The notes: generated by a model from the sequence alone, not told the origin. A DNA stretch of 64,000 bases from Cristatella mucedo (GCA_009760855.2 WPIO01000012.1:3357501-3421500); one strand, 5' to 3'. Positions 44,643-54,970 are shown, numbered from the stretch's first letter. Program-made: numbers and translations.

Positions 44643-44954
44643 GTAATTGCTCTCCAGGTGTTGCGATTCCAACCTGCCCCCAGACTTTAGATTGTCTGTG
44701 ATATTCTGCCTCCCACAGTGTGCAACTGCACATTTGCATGACCGAGCGCTATCGGCGGCGAGCTGTGCATCGCTTTTTATTGGAATTACTCCTATTTCGT
44801 TTGACCATTTAGCACTCACAGGGCATTGCCGGTACCACGAATAGACATTTTTCATCTTACTATATTCATAATAAAACAATGGAGACCACGCAGGGCGAGC
44901 GATAAGATTCGCCACTGAGTTGAGCTCAATTTCCCACCGTTGACGATTTAGCCA
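44643..44954 (-). CDS. Candidate internal exon, unidentified protein
   Basis: A strong acceptor (ccttctgtcgttctacag) opens a phase-0 frame reading WLNRQRWEIELNSVANLIAR, PAWSPLFYYEYSKMK, NVYSWYRQCP. Two consensus phase-0 donors follow: CCCT|GTGAGT at 44820 and TTAC|GTGAGT at 44643, giving a 135-nt or 312-nt exon. The longer form adds a cysteine cluster (SARSCKCAVAHCGRQN). I know no family match. The aromatic-rich first part looks like a genuine protein. It lies in the same orientation as the lectin locus but has no recognisable lectin motif. Confidence 0.4.
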
Positions 44955-45011
44955 CTGTAGAACGACAGAAGGAAGAGCTCCAATCAGGCCGACAATGGGC
45001 AGGCTGGCAGT

Positions 45012-45096
45012 GAGCAAGAGAACGTAATCTCTATTTAAGCACTTCACATTTGCCACGGGGCTCGAGCCCACGACCTCGGCCAGACCTTGTTGGGCC
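45012..45096 (-). repeat. SINE-2 copy next to LINE A copy A4
   Basis: The reverse complement reads gaggtcgtgggctcgagccc, gtggcaaatgtgaagtgctt and a tail ending in acgttctctt. It abuts the ATT run that ends LINE A copy A4. Confidence 0.65.
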
Positions 45097-46381
45097 AATA
45101 ATAATAATATTAATAATAATAATAATAATAATGCACATGATAAAGCGCCCTCAGAGAACTTAATCTCTTTCTAGGCACTTTACATTTGCTGCAAAGGGAC
45201 TTGCAATTGAATGGTAAGTAAAATCATGCTTGAAAAACAAACAAAATGAATAATATGGTTAGGGGTGACATGCACAGGGTCAGCATGCAAATGTGGTTAG
45301 TGGCAGCATGCACAGTGTCAGCACTCACAAGCACATCAAGGACGAATCACAGGGACCCGCTAAACGCTGCCCTAAATAGGTGTGTTTTTAAGTTCCTTTT
45401 AAATGTGGTCAGGTCAGGGAATGTTCTAACTCAGGTCGGGAGGGAGTTCCAGGCTTTTGGAGCATACGAACTAAATGCATGGTCTCCAAAGGATTTGAGG
45501 TTTGTACAAGGTATTTGTAGACTGTTGGATTCCGAAAAGCGGGTGGTACGATACTTGGCCTGATGGGGTAGTATATCTGAAAGATAGTCTGGAGCCATAG
45601 AATGAAGGGACCTAAAAGTGAGTGACAAAACCTTGAAGCCAATCCGTTGCTTGACTGGTAGCCAGTGCAGGTCGGCGAGAAGTGGAGTAATGTGGCAACT
45701 GTGACGCTCACGACAGACAAGCCTAGCTGCAGAGTTTTGCACCAGCTGCATTCGCCTGATCGCACATGCTGGTAGGCCAGTAAGCAGTGATTTGCAGAAG
45801 TCGAGACGGGATGTCACGAATGCATGGATCAACTTATATGTGATATCTTTATCTAAATAAGCCCGAATTTTAGCAATGTTATGAAGCTGAAAATAGGTGG
45901 ATTTGACTGTGGAGCTGATATGGTCGTCTAACGAGAGGTCGCTTTGGAATATGACACCTATATTTCGAGCTGATTTAACAGGAGATATGCTGGCAGAGCC
46001 AATTTTGAGAGTCGGCCTTTCCAATCTCTGAATCACACTGGGTTTACCCATAACAAGTAAGTTAGTTTTATCATCGTTAAGTTTTAGAAAATTTGCTGCC
46101 ATCCATGTGCGCATGTCATCAATGCATGCAGCAAGTGAGTTGAGAGAATTCAAGGTGCTCGAAGGCTGGTAGGGATCAAAGCAAAGGTACAACATAGAAG
46201 TGAAAGCCTTGATTATGCTTGGCAATCACATCAGCAAGAGGCAGAGTATAAACCGTGAAAAGAAACGGACCTAGCATGGAGCCCTGCGGTACCCCATATT
46301 TCAGAGGTACGTCAGATGATCTTTGTCCATTCACGTCAATACTCAGGAGTCTCCCACTGAGATAGGACCTGAACCACCTTC
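45097..46381 (-). mobile_element. LINE A copy A4 (5'-truncated)
   Basis: The reverse strand starts at RT region WFRSYL-GRLLSIDVN, includes YGVPQGSMLGPFLF, suffers a rearrangement in motif C (the YADDTQLY region at about 46190-46230 is partly replaced by an AFTSMLYLCFDP reading), then stays open in 45431-46225 through [28 protein letters not shown] and LHWLPVKQRIGFK. The 3' UTR and an (AAT)n tail end it. It lies just upstream of the PCID2-like exon, in opposite orientation. Confidence 0.9.
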
Positions 46382-46522
46382 ACGTACCGGAATCTATTCA
46401 AAAAGATGTAACAATAATTAACCATTCTGCTTTTATACGAGCTTGCAAGTGTTTCTACCGTACCCCGCCGTATTGCCTACTGTTCAGAATTTGTCAACCT
46501 CACATTACATTGTCTACTACAG

Positions 46523-46646
46523 TTACCTGTTGACCAAGGTGCATCAGCTTAAAGTATCTCTGTTTGTTGCTGCATTACGCTGGATGAATGTCGACGACAT
46601 TGACGCTGATGAAGCCGAGTGCATCATTGCTAATCTGATATACGAG
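46523..46646 (+). CDS. pcid2: PCID2-like (PCI domain, TREX-2 complex) internal exon
   Basis: A 124-nt exon with acceptor cattgtctactacag and donor TACGAG|GTATTC, phase 2 to phase 0. It reads YLLTKVHQLKVSLFVAAL, RWMNVDDIDADEAECI, IANLIYE. This matches the C-terminal PCI/winged-helix region of PCID2 (yeast Thp1), where the sequence runs YLLLKTHQ...F--AL--M-V-D-D-DE--CI-ANLIY. PCID2 works in the nuclear TREX-2 complex in mRNA export and also in checkpoint control. The expected next exon (GYISH...LVVSK-type ending) and the upstream exons were not found nearby, so this is an orphan exon: a real exon with large introns, or a duplicated fragment. Confidence 0.75.
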
Positions 46647-47570
46647 GTATTCAGCTAGCACATGTTTAATCAGTCGTATAGTGGTTGCTTCCTCTGCGGC
46701 ATGCTTGTGCTTGATTGTGAGCCTGTCATACGCTTACTTAGTGTAGTTATCATAAGCTTATGATGCAACATCGAGCATCATAGCAGCTAGCAGAACTTCT
46801 ATAATCTGTAGTGCAAAGTTAAAGGTTACATCTCTCATCAGCATTAGACGGTAGTTATGAGCAAGCAAGCCCCCTTTCCGCCACTTACTAGCGTCTTGCA
46901 ATAGGTAGGCAAGTCGACCTGGTTGCAGGTTCAGCTGCTGGAGCCACATTTACGAGCACCACGTGGCAATTTTTAGTCAGGGACTCAATATTTCTATCGA
47001 GATTTTACATGGCAATTTCATGTAGCAAGCCTGGGTATCTCGAATTTACAATTTGCCCTTTTGACTACCGTGGCTGCTTATACAGCTATGCTACAGTCTC
47101 CCATGGAGCCTGTCGTTGGTGTTGTTGTTAATCTAACAGATATCGACTATACTCTTCGTATTTTGGTGGCAATAAAATATCCGTAGTTCGCTCACCTCGT
47201 GGCCATTATCATAGTAATAAACTGTGTGATTTGGTGTTTGTGCAATTATTAAGAATTTTGCACTTGTGATATTTGTATACTAGCAACGAAAAACTGCAGA
47301 GCAGGCGAAAGAGGAGCATCAGTTAGTACGTCTGCCTTCTGTTATAACTTACGGGCAACAGCAATTTTCCAGGTCGGGAATAATTACACTGTAAATGAAC
47401 GCCACGATCGCAGTAAGAGAAAAAAGCCATCGAGTACTTTTTTATAACAACAAATCTAAACTTGCTTTGACGACCCTGTGCTTAAGAGCATTGTGTTGGT
47501 AGAGCATGATACTGCTAAATGGGACATGTTTAGGTGTAGCCTGGGTTCATAGTATGTTGGCGGTTTTCCA
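46647..47570. other. Sequence downstream of the PCID2-like exon
   Basis: Probably intron. No repeat or gene was recognised. Confidence 0.35.
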
Positions 47571-47599
47571 GCAGCTAGAAGGTTGAGAACCACTAAAGG
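47571..47599. repeat. hAT (SPIN-type) terminal repeat remnant
   Basis: The words agaaggttgagaaccacta match the end of the SPIN-like element at 39427-39592 (aggaaggttgagaaccagtg). The other end is not evident. Confidence 0.45.
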
Positions 47600-47611
47600 T
47601 TGTTCTTCGTA

Positions 47612-47765
47612 ATAATTTGTAAAGCGGCAGAAGAGCCTTAATGTTTATCACCACCGCTTACAGCTGGAAGTAAAGAATCGCCCAGTGTAAGATTCAAACC
47701 CAAGACCGTGGTCGTGACCTAAAGGTTGTGCTTCGTAGCCGTGATGTAATCTCTTGCCGTGTTGG
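47612..47765 (-). repeat. SINE-1 copy (divergent)
   Basis: The reverse complement shows gtcacgaccacggtcttggg, tttgaatcttacactgggcg, attctttacttcc and gcggtggtgataaac. Confidence 0.65.
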
Positions 47766-48111
47766 TTGCTGATCTGCCACCATCAAGTGGGAGAATTAAG
47801 TGAGATGGCATTGTCAAGCTCCACTGCGATTGCTATTCCGGCCGTAATGTCGTCATCGGTTGGTAACCATGTACGTCATATGTTCATTAATTAACCAGGG
47901 AAGAACTCTAAAGATATGTGGTGCCAGCACATAGAAAGTAAACCTCATTGGCATAGACCACCATCGAAATGCGAACAAACAAACCGCTGCATAGCTCACT
48001 GAGTATCATTTGAAAATACCATGGCCGAGGGCCTTGACATGAAATTTTTGATGCTTGCAATTGGCTGATGATCTAATTCATGGGTTATTATGCTTTAAAT
48101 TAAAACCATAA

Positions 48112-48240
48112 TAGTACTTGACAATGCACCCTCGGATAACTCAATCGCTTTCTAGGCGCTTTACATTTGCTGCAAGGGAAACGCGATTGAAAGGTGAGTA
48201 ATATCATGCTGGATGAACAGCATGAATTACATGGTTAGGG
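48112..48240 (-). repeat. LINE A 3' tail, minus orientation
   Basis: The reverse complement gives gtcacccctaaccatgtaat, tcatgctgga and the tttgctgcaa...gcgctttac-type tail (agcgcctagaaagcgattga). Confidence 0.75.
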
Positions 48241-48445
48241 GTGACTGTTGCATGCTGCCACTAACCATATTCGCATGTTGACACTGTGCATGTCACCCCT
48301 AACCAAGTTAGGCTTGTGTTCAATTGAGCACACTACCACTATCCATCCGATCGTGCTTCTTTTTAACCAAGTGTAAAGTACCCAGAAAGAGATTGAGTTC
48401 TCTGAGGGTGCGATATCAAACGTGTTATTATTATTATTATTATCA
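48241..48445 (+). repeat. LINE A 3' tail, plus orientation
   Basis: Begins gcatgctgccactaaccata, then gtgcatgtcacccctaacca, then agaaagagattgagttctct, gagggtgcgatatcaa and (TTA)n. It abuts the opposite-oriented tail at 48112-48240. Confidence 0.8.
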
Positions 48446-48824
48446 GTATGAAATGGCGTAAAACAACTTACTTTCAAATCAGGGAAATATCAACAACAGA
48501 ATATAAGCGGCTGGGATGCCTGCCAGGCCACATAAAGATTCTACGAACCAGCCAAAGCACAATCATACCAGTGATTTGTTTTCACTGAGTGGTTCCGGAT
48601 CAAAACCGCAGCAAGTCGAGCTACAGCGATTCTTTCTGCTTGAAGCGACAAGCGAGCCAACCGTGAGCTTCTCTTAAAAATCGACATTCAAATAAAAATG
48701 TCATCAAAAATCAGTAATACAAACAGATTGAAGCACACTTCGTGTTGAGATTTATAACAAACTTCGGTTCGCACTAATTTCGTAACAGTTTTCTTAGTCT
48801 GGTGCTTGACGTTAAATGATCCTT

Positions 48825-48890
48825 TTTAAAGTGCCTGGAAAGAGACTGAGTTCTCTTGAGGGTGCTTTATCAATTGTATTTTTTATTTTT
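48825..48890 (+). repeat. LINE A/SINE-2 type tail
   Basis: Reads aaagtgcctggaaagagact, gagttctcttgagggtgctt and tatcaattg, followed by a T-rich end. Confidence 0.65.
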
Positions 48891-49319
48891 AGCCTCAATC
48901 CAATATCACAACCACTAATGACACTGCAACCAGCGAAAGTTGAAACAGAGTACGGCCATCCACGCTAATTAAGCAAAGTCAACAGGAATGTGTTTGCATT
49001 TCGAGTGAATATCATAGGGTACTGTCATTACAATGTATCAACTGAATTGCATGCCGTTGTGCTTGAGCAGTCTGATGCAAATGGGCTGCTAAGACACTGG
49101 CCACTACCGCTGCAACACAGCTTCATTCACTTGAATTCACCGCAAATCCACAAAAAATGCCACTCGAAGCTCCAAGTTGGATTGCATATTAAACTAGACT
49201 CATCTAAGTGCAACCACAAGAGTTCGTGCCTGCGTGAGCGCCTTCTAAAGCAATCCACTGCCATATTGGTCTGGTGCAGCTTCTTCAGCAAAAGAGATAC
49301 ATGTTAAAACGTCTGGAAT
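48891..49319. other. Unassigned sequence, possibly part of LINE C
   Basis: The ORF 48990-49307 (+) is probably antisense to a decayed LINE 3' region. No certain feature. Confidence 0.3.
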
Positions 49320-49805
49320 TTGATAACTAACTGCAGCTATATTCATCACCAGCTGCAGACGCCTAATAGCTTTTTTCTGTTGCCAAACAGAAACGAAATT
49401 GTTCTAGTCCAGCTTAGACAGGTAGAGTGAGCGAATTAAATTTCTAGGAAACTATTGCGGTGGACAGTCACTAGTCTTAGATTGGTAAACTTTCAAACTT
49501 TAAGCTGTTATCAAATTGGACACCTTAATTTCGAACATATGCTGGTGATTGTCTAGTTGCGGCATCAATTAGAAGAGCGAAATCTCCAGACGTTGCTGGT
49601 GGTTGATTGAGGTGGGCGGTTTTAATATCGTTTAATTTAAGGAAATTAGCCAATATCCAAGATCAAATGTATGCAAGGCAAGCATTAAGTTTATTGGTCA
49701 CTGCAGCGATTCTAATGTTTAAATGATAAATACAGTCTGATATTGTCAGCTTAGGAGCGATGTCGGCCATATTAGCCAGAATCACTATCCCAAGAGGATT
49801 GCTCT
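49320..49805 (-). mobile_element. LINE C, decayed RT fragment
   Basis: On the minus strand [20 protein letters not shown] then IKTAHL (about 49605-49690) matches the segment after RT motif C (compare [20 protein letters not shown] in LINE B). Blocks corresponding to RTC domain (IRRLQL-type, reverse of cagctgcagacgcctaatag at 49350) are also present. The nucleotide sequence differs clearly from families A and B, so this is a third lineage or a very old copy. Confidence 0.55.
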
Positions 49806-49848
49806 AAATAGAAAACAGCAAACGACCAAGAATTGACCCTTATAGGCG

Positions 49849-49923
<75 letters not shown>

Positions 49924-50000
49924 GCACTCGTACGCACACACACGCATATATATATGTATATATGTGTGTGTGTGTGCGTGCGTGCGTGCGTGTGTGTGTT
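49849..50000. repeat. (CA)n / (TG)n inverted microsatellite
   Basis: About 75 bp of CA repeats with CG interruptions, an AT-rich centre (atatatatgtatatatgtg), then TG/CG repeats. The two arms are complementary, so the locus can fold back. It also favours Z-DNA. Confidence 0.95.
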
Positions 50001-50320
50001 CTTCGGGCGAAATACAGCTAAGAAATACCCATTCGTGAGTGGTGAATTTTAAAGAGCGACAAGCAGTAGCTCCGGAATGCGCGTGTGGATGTCGTAGGTT
50101 GGTCGGCTGCTATACCGAGTCTTCGGTACGTCCAGGGTGCGTTCGGGCGGGCTACAGCTGATTTATAGCAGAAGCTGGCCAAACGGTCTGACTTCATCCT
50201 GGTTGATCCGTTCAGGTAACGGCTGAAGGCTTGAAGAGCCACCACGCGAAGTTGGCCTGTTCGGACAAATGCCCAAAGGCTTCAAGAGCCACCACACGTT
50301 GCTGTGTGGTAGCTGGCGTC
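50001..50320. other. Unassigned GC-richer stretch with a 19-bp direct repeat
   Basis: The words ggctt(g/c)aagagccaccac occur at about 50228 and again at about 50278. ORF 50018-50245 (-) has no recognised domain. Confidence 0.4.
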
Positions 50321-50321
50321 G

Positions 50322-50407
50322 AAAAATTATATATATATATATATATATTTATTATAAATATATATATATATAAATAAATATATATATATATTTATATATA
50401 TATATTT
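50322..50407. repeat. AT-rich palindromic microsatellite
   Basis: (AT)n runs interrupted by ttattataaa and ataaataaa, self-complementary over about 80 bp. Confidence 0.9.
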
Positions 50408-51837
50408 AAGTTGGTTCGATGCTATAGGATAGCTGTTTTTGTAAGTCTCGCGATTTAGCAGGTTAGAACGTGTTTGCATTCTTAAAATCAACCTTTCAGA
50501 ATTTTGAGTGTGAATCCGAAAGTGAGTTAGTACGTCCGTTCCGTAAAAATAAGTCACCGACGTCAAGCTTACGTTGTGCCCTCCGTGTACTGATATGATA
50601 ATACAGCTATGATGAGTATCAATACAAAAAAGAGAATATTTTTCTAACTTGCATGTTTACCTATTCATGCATTCTCGAGGTTGAAATGGAAAAGAAATAT
50701 GCATTGAATTGTAAAGCAGTGATGAGCATGTCTTGAGGTGTTATGGATTTCGTATTTAAACGCTGAGATTATTGCTTAGAAGAACTGGTTATAATGAAGG
50801 GCCGGCACAGTCTGTTTTAGTAACGGCTGTCTGTCGTTGCCGTAGAGCCTTCAAAACGAGCAATATGCTGGTATGCATGGTCTTTAGTTTCTAATTGAAT
50901 TTCCCTGTAGCTTTTTGAAGGTACTAACTAGTTCAAAAAATATTTGCCATTACGTTTGTTCTGTCAATTCGTAGCGAAGCTTACGTTTAAGTAAGAAGAA
51001 GACGCGAGACATACGTTAAATAAGGGATTGCCTTCGCAGATTGTTAAGCAGAAGAAGGCTACTTCTGGGAGTTAGCTATGATGAAATGAAGTCGGCATGC
51101 CAGCATTCCTGGGCGTATCATACATCATTTGCTCAGTGGATCAATGACAAGGAAAGTGAACTGACCTCAATCAAATTCATGCAAAGTCTCAAACCTTACT
51201 ATTTGTCTTACTTTCCTCACAGACAGCACTTTAGACGAAAGGTTCGTCACTGGCACCTCAGGCAAGCTTCAAGACTTTCCTAATGATTCAATAATTCGAC
51301 AAAACGCACGAGACCTACCAAACTCCACACGCCATCGTTACCCATACTTTATATGCGTGTTCGGTCCAAAATCCTCGTTTCCTACCGTTCATTTTATGGA
51401 ATCTCCTCTCCAGGCTGTCGGTTCTCGGTTATTTGTGGCAATCTTATTCCCTGACGTGCTCCTTCTGCCTTCTAATACTTGAAACTTATCTCTAAACTAG
51501 AGATCGGCAAAATCCGGCCTTTGGGCCAGATACGGCCTAGCTACCGGTTCAGTCCAGCCTAACGCCTCTAGTTATTAATTTTGGATCCAGCCTACTTGAA
51601 CAGTCACGGTTTTGTTTCCCTTTGCTGCTGATGGTCACAGTTCAAGCAGCCCGTGTTTATTTTTAGACCATATTTTTAGACCATCTAATGTGGTTTACGG
51701 AATTGTTTTGTCCAGACCCGATACATCTGCTAATAATTAATTCTGTGTGTAAAGGTATCTGGTATTACAGTCGACTTTTCTACAGCCCATGCAAGTGCCA
51801 AAGTGGTTTCAAGCGTGAACGCGATAGATAACTGATT
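50408..51837. other. Intergenic sequence
   Basis: ORF 51041-51283 (+) is unrecognised. At about 51495-51545 (agatcggcaaaatccggcct, ttgggccagatacggcc) the sequence resembles the end of another hAT family. The other end was not found. Confidence 0.35.
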
Positions 51838-51921
51838 TCAGCTAATGAAACCATGAAGCATAGTCAATGTCAAGATGACGATCAGTAAAGTAAGTAATAC
51901 AGCAGTTGCAGCAGGTAAGGA
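51838..51921 (-). CDS. Candidate C-terminal exon with membrane anchor
   Basis: Acceptor cacatgcctacttttcag (phase 0), then SLPAATAVLLTLLIVILTLT, MLHGFIS and a TGA stop. The hydrophobic run followed by only a few residues looks like a C-terminal membrane anchor or a GPI-attachment signal. The preceding exon at 51979-52102 ends in phase 0 at AAA|GTAAGC, giving a 57-nt intron. Family not recognised. Confidence 0.4.
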   Translation of the reverse strand, partial: SLPAATAVLLTLLIVILTLTMLHGFIS

Positions 51922-51978
51922 CTGAAAAGTAGGCATGTGAGTCGGGAATAGAAGCAAATTTAGATGCCAGGAGCTTAC

Positions 51979-52102
51979 TTTACCGGCATATGGTCGCATG
52001 TTTTCAGAAAACCATTCTTGGACAATATTGCATGATCTTTGTTTACAGATTATTGATTGAGACCCACTCTCCAAACCACCCTTCAGTTGTTCCTTGGTCC
52101 AA
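51979..52102 (-). CDS. Candidate penultimate exon of the anchored protein
   Basis: A 124-nt exon, phase 2 to phase 0: acceptor cttgtattatgatcag, donor GGTAAA|GTAAGC. It reads WTKEQLKGGLESGSQSIICK, QRSCNIVQEWFSENMRPYAGK. The two cysteines and ordered composition suggest the end of an extracellular or luminal domain before the anchor encoded at 51838-51921. An alternative frame from the same acceptor (LDQGTTEGWFGEWVSINNL, then a stop) is also open for 19 codons. Upstream exons were not found. Confidence 0.35.
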
Positions 52103-52530
52103 CTGATCATAATACAAGTGCTAAAACGAGTTAAAATATCTTAGCTAAAAGCTCCCCCCAAAAAGTATCCATGGAATTGCACAGCACACAAGTGGATTAG
52201 GAAGTATTGCTAATGTTTACCCAAGAAAGGTATAGTCTCATGGCACTTGACAACATCCCAAGTGCCTAGGTTACGATTACAAAACAATTGTATGGGCCTC
52301 TACATGATGTGAAATTATGTGCAAAAATGATGGGAATGATGCAAGATGTGAAAGCAAAATGGCAATCAGCAAGAGGGGCATTGTAAAGTTGCCAGCCGAC
52401 AACTACTTTGGGCTAGATGTCTTTCTCAGATACAAAGTGGGCACAAGGTTTCCATGAAGGCATGTCTAAGTATCTAACTCTATGAGGCAACAACAGCCGT
52501 CGACTCATCATATTGCAGCGAAAACACAGA
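52103..52530. other. Sequence upstream of the candidate anchored-protein exons
   Basis: No recognisable exon or repeat. Confidence 0.3.
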
Positions 52531-52580
52531 CACGCACACAAACACATAAACAAACACATGAGCGCACATACACACACCTT

Positions 52581-52613
<33 letters not shown>

Positions 52614-52640
52614 GAACACCCCAAAAACACACATCTACAT

Positions 52641-52690
<50 letters not shown>
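52530..52690. repeat. (CA)n and (TA)n compound microsatellite
   Basis: CA repeats (about 52530-52640) pass into a long TA run (52642-52688). Confidence 0.95.
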
Positions 52691-52693
<3 letters not shown>

Positions 52694-53348
52694 GCTTTAT
52701 CCGACTAGACAATTGTCTGCAGGACGAGGTTCAGCGTCGGCTGAGAGCTCTAGACACTAACATAAGATTGCCGGTCAAATTATGGGAAAATTGAAACCGG
52801 TCTGGCATGCTATACCATCCAACGTAACTCTGAGACTTTTCGAGTCCATGCCAGCCTTAATAGCAAAGGTGGTCGCTGATCGGGTAGGGACCACATCCTA
52901 CTATATTTAGTGTTTCTACTGCCCATGCTGTGGTTGTCGTTTTAAAAAAAATTGTTTGTTGGACTGTTTTGTTTAAATTGTGTGTTGAACTGTTTTGTTT
53001 ACTTGGGCATCAATTTCACTCGTTTTTACACTCCGGGAGGACTTTAAAACTGCCTGCAGCAATAGTCAACCGGGCGACCACATTTGGAATTGATGAGGAA
53101 AAAACGTGTAGCCCGATAGTGAAACACCAACGCACACACGGACACGCACACGCTCAAATGCACAAAGTCCTCGCAGTATAGCCGCCATTGCTGTGGCTGT
53201 ATTGTTTGAGTAATATGAGGATTGTGTACTTTGCTGGATATACTAAAGTTATGCAAAACATGGAACAATGGTTACTGACAGGCAATAAATAAATATGCTA
53301 ATGGTATGCGTTTAGATGGTGGTGATGATGATGATGGTGAAGATGATG

Positions 53349-53394
53349 GTTTAGAAGGTGGGAGAAAGTCATAACTTTCTCCCACCTTCTAAAC
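53349..53394. repeat. Perfect 21-bp inverted repeat with 4-nt loop
   Basis: Left arm 53349-53369, loop cata (53370-53373), right arm 53374-53394. The left arm reads tttagaaggtgggagaaagt after one further g, and the right arm is its exact complement. Confidence 0.95.
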
Positions 53395-54248
53395 TAACCT
53401 AACAGATTCATAATGACTTCTGTTGTCTGGCTAGGCATAAAGACCACAAGCTTAGGCATCGTCTGTTCTGCTGCAGCTTATTAAAGCGAGCCTGAGTTTT
53501 ACTGAAAAGATTGACTATTTGTATTGGCCGAGCATCTCGCCTCAGACGCCTGTCGATATCATTCCATAGGGTTCAAACCCAGGCACTGGCTGGGCTACTG
53601 CATCAGCTCCAAACAAGGACTCGTCAAAAATTACTTCACGGCCTTGTAGTTTGCACAAGTTCGTTATATTGCCACCCAATTTAATCACCCCCAAGCAAAG
53701 AGTATTAACTTTGAAATTCAAGATGCTTTACCAACAGTAACTTTAATGTTATAATACTTTTGGGATTTGTGACATTGTGATTTGGGTTATTGTCTTGCTG
53801 CCGAGTATAAACATCCTAAAGCAGAGTACTTTTGCTTTGCAGTCCTACTTGCTTGACTAGCTGAGGGTGCAGATGTTAGTCCACAATACTAGATTTGATG
53901 CAGTACTCTACATATTTTGCGAATAAGCAGCCTGAAACCACCACCGATTTGTCGTTGAACACAACATTAACTTAAAGGTAGGCATGCCGATACACCTCAT
54001 CTTTCCTTCTGCCATCCGTATGGGTCACTTTCCATTACCAAATGTCATGAAATTACTTTTACAGGCTCACAAAACATCGGCCATGCTTTGTTCAGTGGGT
54101 AAGGTCGTGAGTCCACTGTAAGTCGTCTGCTTTACGACTGATAGTGAGCAGAGGCTTGCATCGGGCCGAATCAGCCGAAAAATGGTGCTCTTAGCTACCC
54201 TCCTACTTACCATGTCTGTGTCATTATAGAATCCTTTGTATCTTTGTC

Positions 54249-54294
54249 GAGGTATTGCAGTACACTTCTAAGAGGTATTGCAGTACACTTCTAA
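54249..54294. repeat. 23-bp perfect tandem duplication
   Basis: The unit gaggtattgcagtacacttc followed by taa occurs twice without interruption (54249-54271, 54272-54294). Confidence 0.95.
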
Positions 54295-54727
54295 GGTGCT
54301 GAGTTGGCCACTCTTGGCATAGGTCCTACACAGCCGACTACATCGAACTGTACTGGCAGTCGAACCAGTCCTAGTATATTTGTTGATAGTATAGTGCATA
54401 ATGAGCCAAGTGTAGATGTGCTAATCCCAAGCCGTCTTCTAATAACTCCTGGCTGGCCGGAGTTCCCATATGTGCTGAGGCTTTTATTTTTGGCCTGTTT
54501 TGCACGATTACTCAGAATTAAGGGGTGTAAAGATATTTTTGCACCTGAGTGTATCTAGTATTGCTTTCTGCTTTAATCTCCCAGTGTATTGATGTATAGA
54601 AGATTTATTGACGTTTGAGGTTTAGTTAGTGAAACGTGTTTTTCGTGTGATCTTCAGCATGTGAGGATTATTGTGTCTCAGGTACATTATCTACTTGTAA
54701 TGCCTGGTTTTGCTGGCGCTATTGTAG

Positions 54728-54835
54728 GGCCGTCTCCATGAGCTGTTGTCACAGATCCACATGCAGAGTCACCTGGTGGCAGTGAGGCAGGATGTTCATC
54801 GGCTCGATTCAAGTCTTCAAGCCGAGATCAAGCAG
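54728..54835 (+). CDS. nup54: NUP54-like nucleoporin, penultimate exon
   Basis: A 108-nt exon, phase 0 to phase 0, acceptor tttgctggcgctattgtag and donor AAGCAG|GTGAGT. It reads GRLHELLSQIHMQSHLVAV, RQDVHRLDSSLQAEIKQ. This follows the C-terminal coiled-coil of nucleoporin p54 closely (family pattern GRLNEL-SQIRMQ--...--EIK). NUP54 forms, with NUP62 and NUP58, the central-channel FG subcomplex of the nuclear pore. Upstream exons encoding the FG repeats and the first coiled-coils were not recognised in the window, so they are divergent, in short exons I missed, or absent. Confidence 0.8.
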
Positions 54836-54970
54836 GTGAGTTTTTCTTAGTGCTGCTTCGATGGCCTATCTACAGTCTGAAAGCATTCATTAGTATATCT
54901 TGGCAGCAGGTTTGAGTTGCAGGCCTGTTAGTTTTGCAGCTGCTATTTGTTTTTCTAAATTTCTCTGCAG

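Larger units (their letters stand above)
52691..54727. other. Probable nup54 intron and flank
   Basis: Contains a GAT/TGG-rich run (53308-53347), a perfect 21-bp hairpin (53349-53394) and a 23-bp tandem duplication (54249-54294). A short segment 54073-54096 with acceptor tgaaattacttttacag and donor GTGG|GTAAGG is a conceivable small exon but could not be placed in NUP54. Confidence 0.35.

Noticed and set aside
49833-50021. ORF rich in His and Thr
   Set aside because: It is the translation of a CA microsatellite.
54073-54096. Short spliced segment (AHKTSAMLCSV) considered as an upstream nup54 exon
   Set aside because: Good splice sites but too short, and similarity to NUP54 is not convincing. 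The phase could not be connected to 54728.
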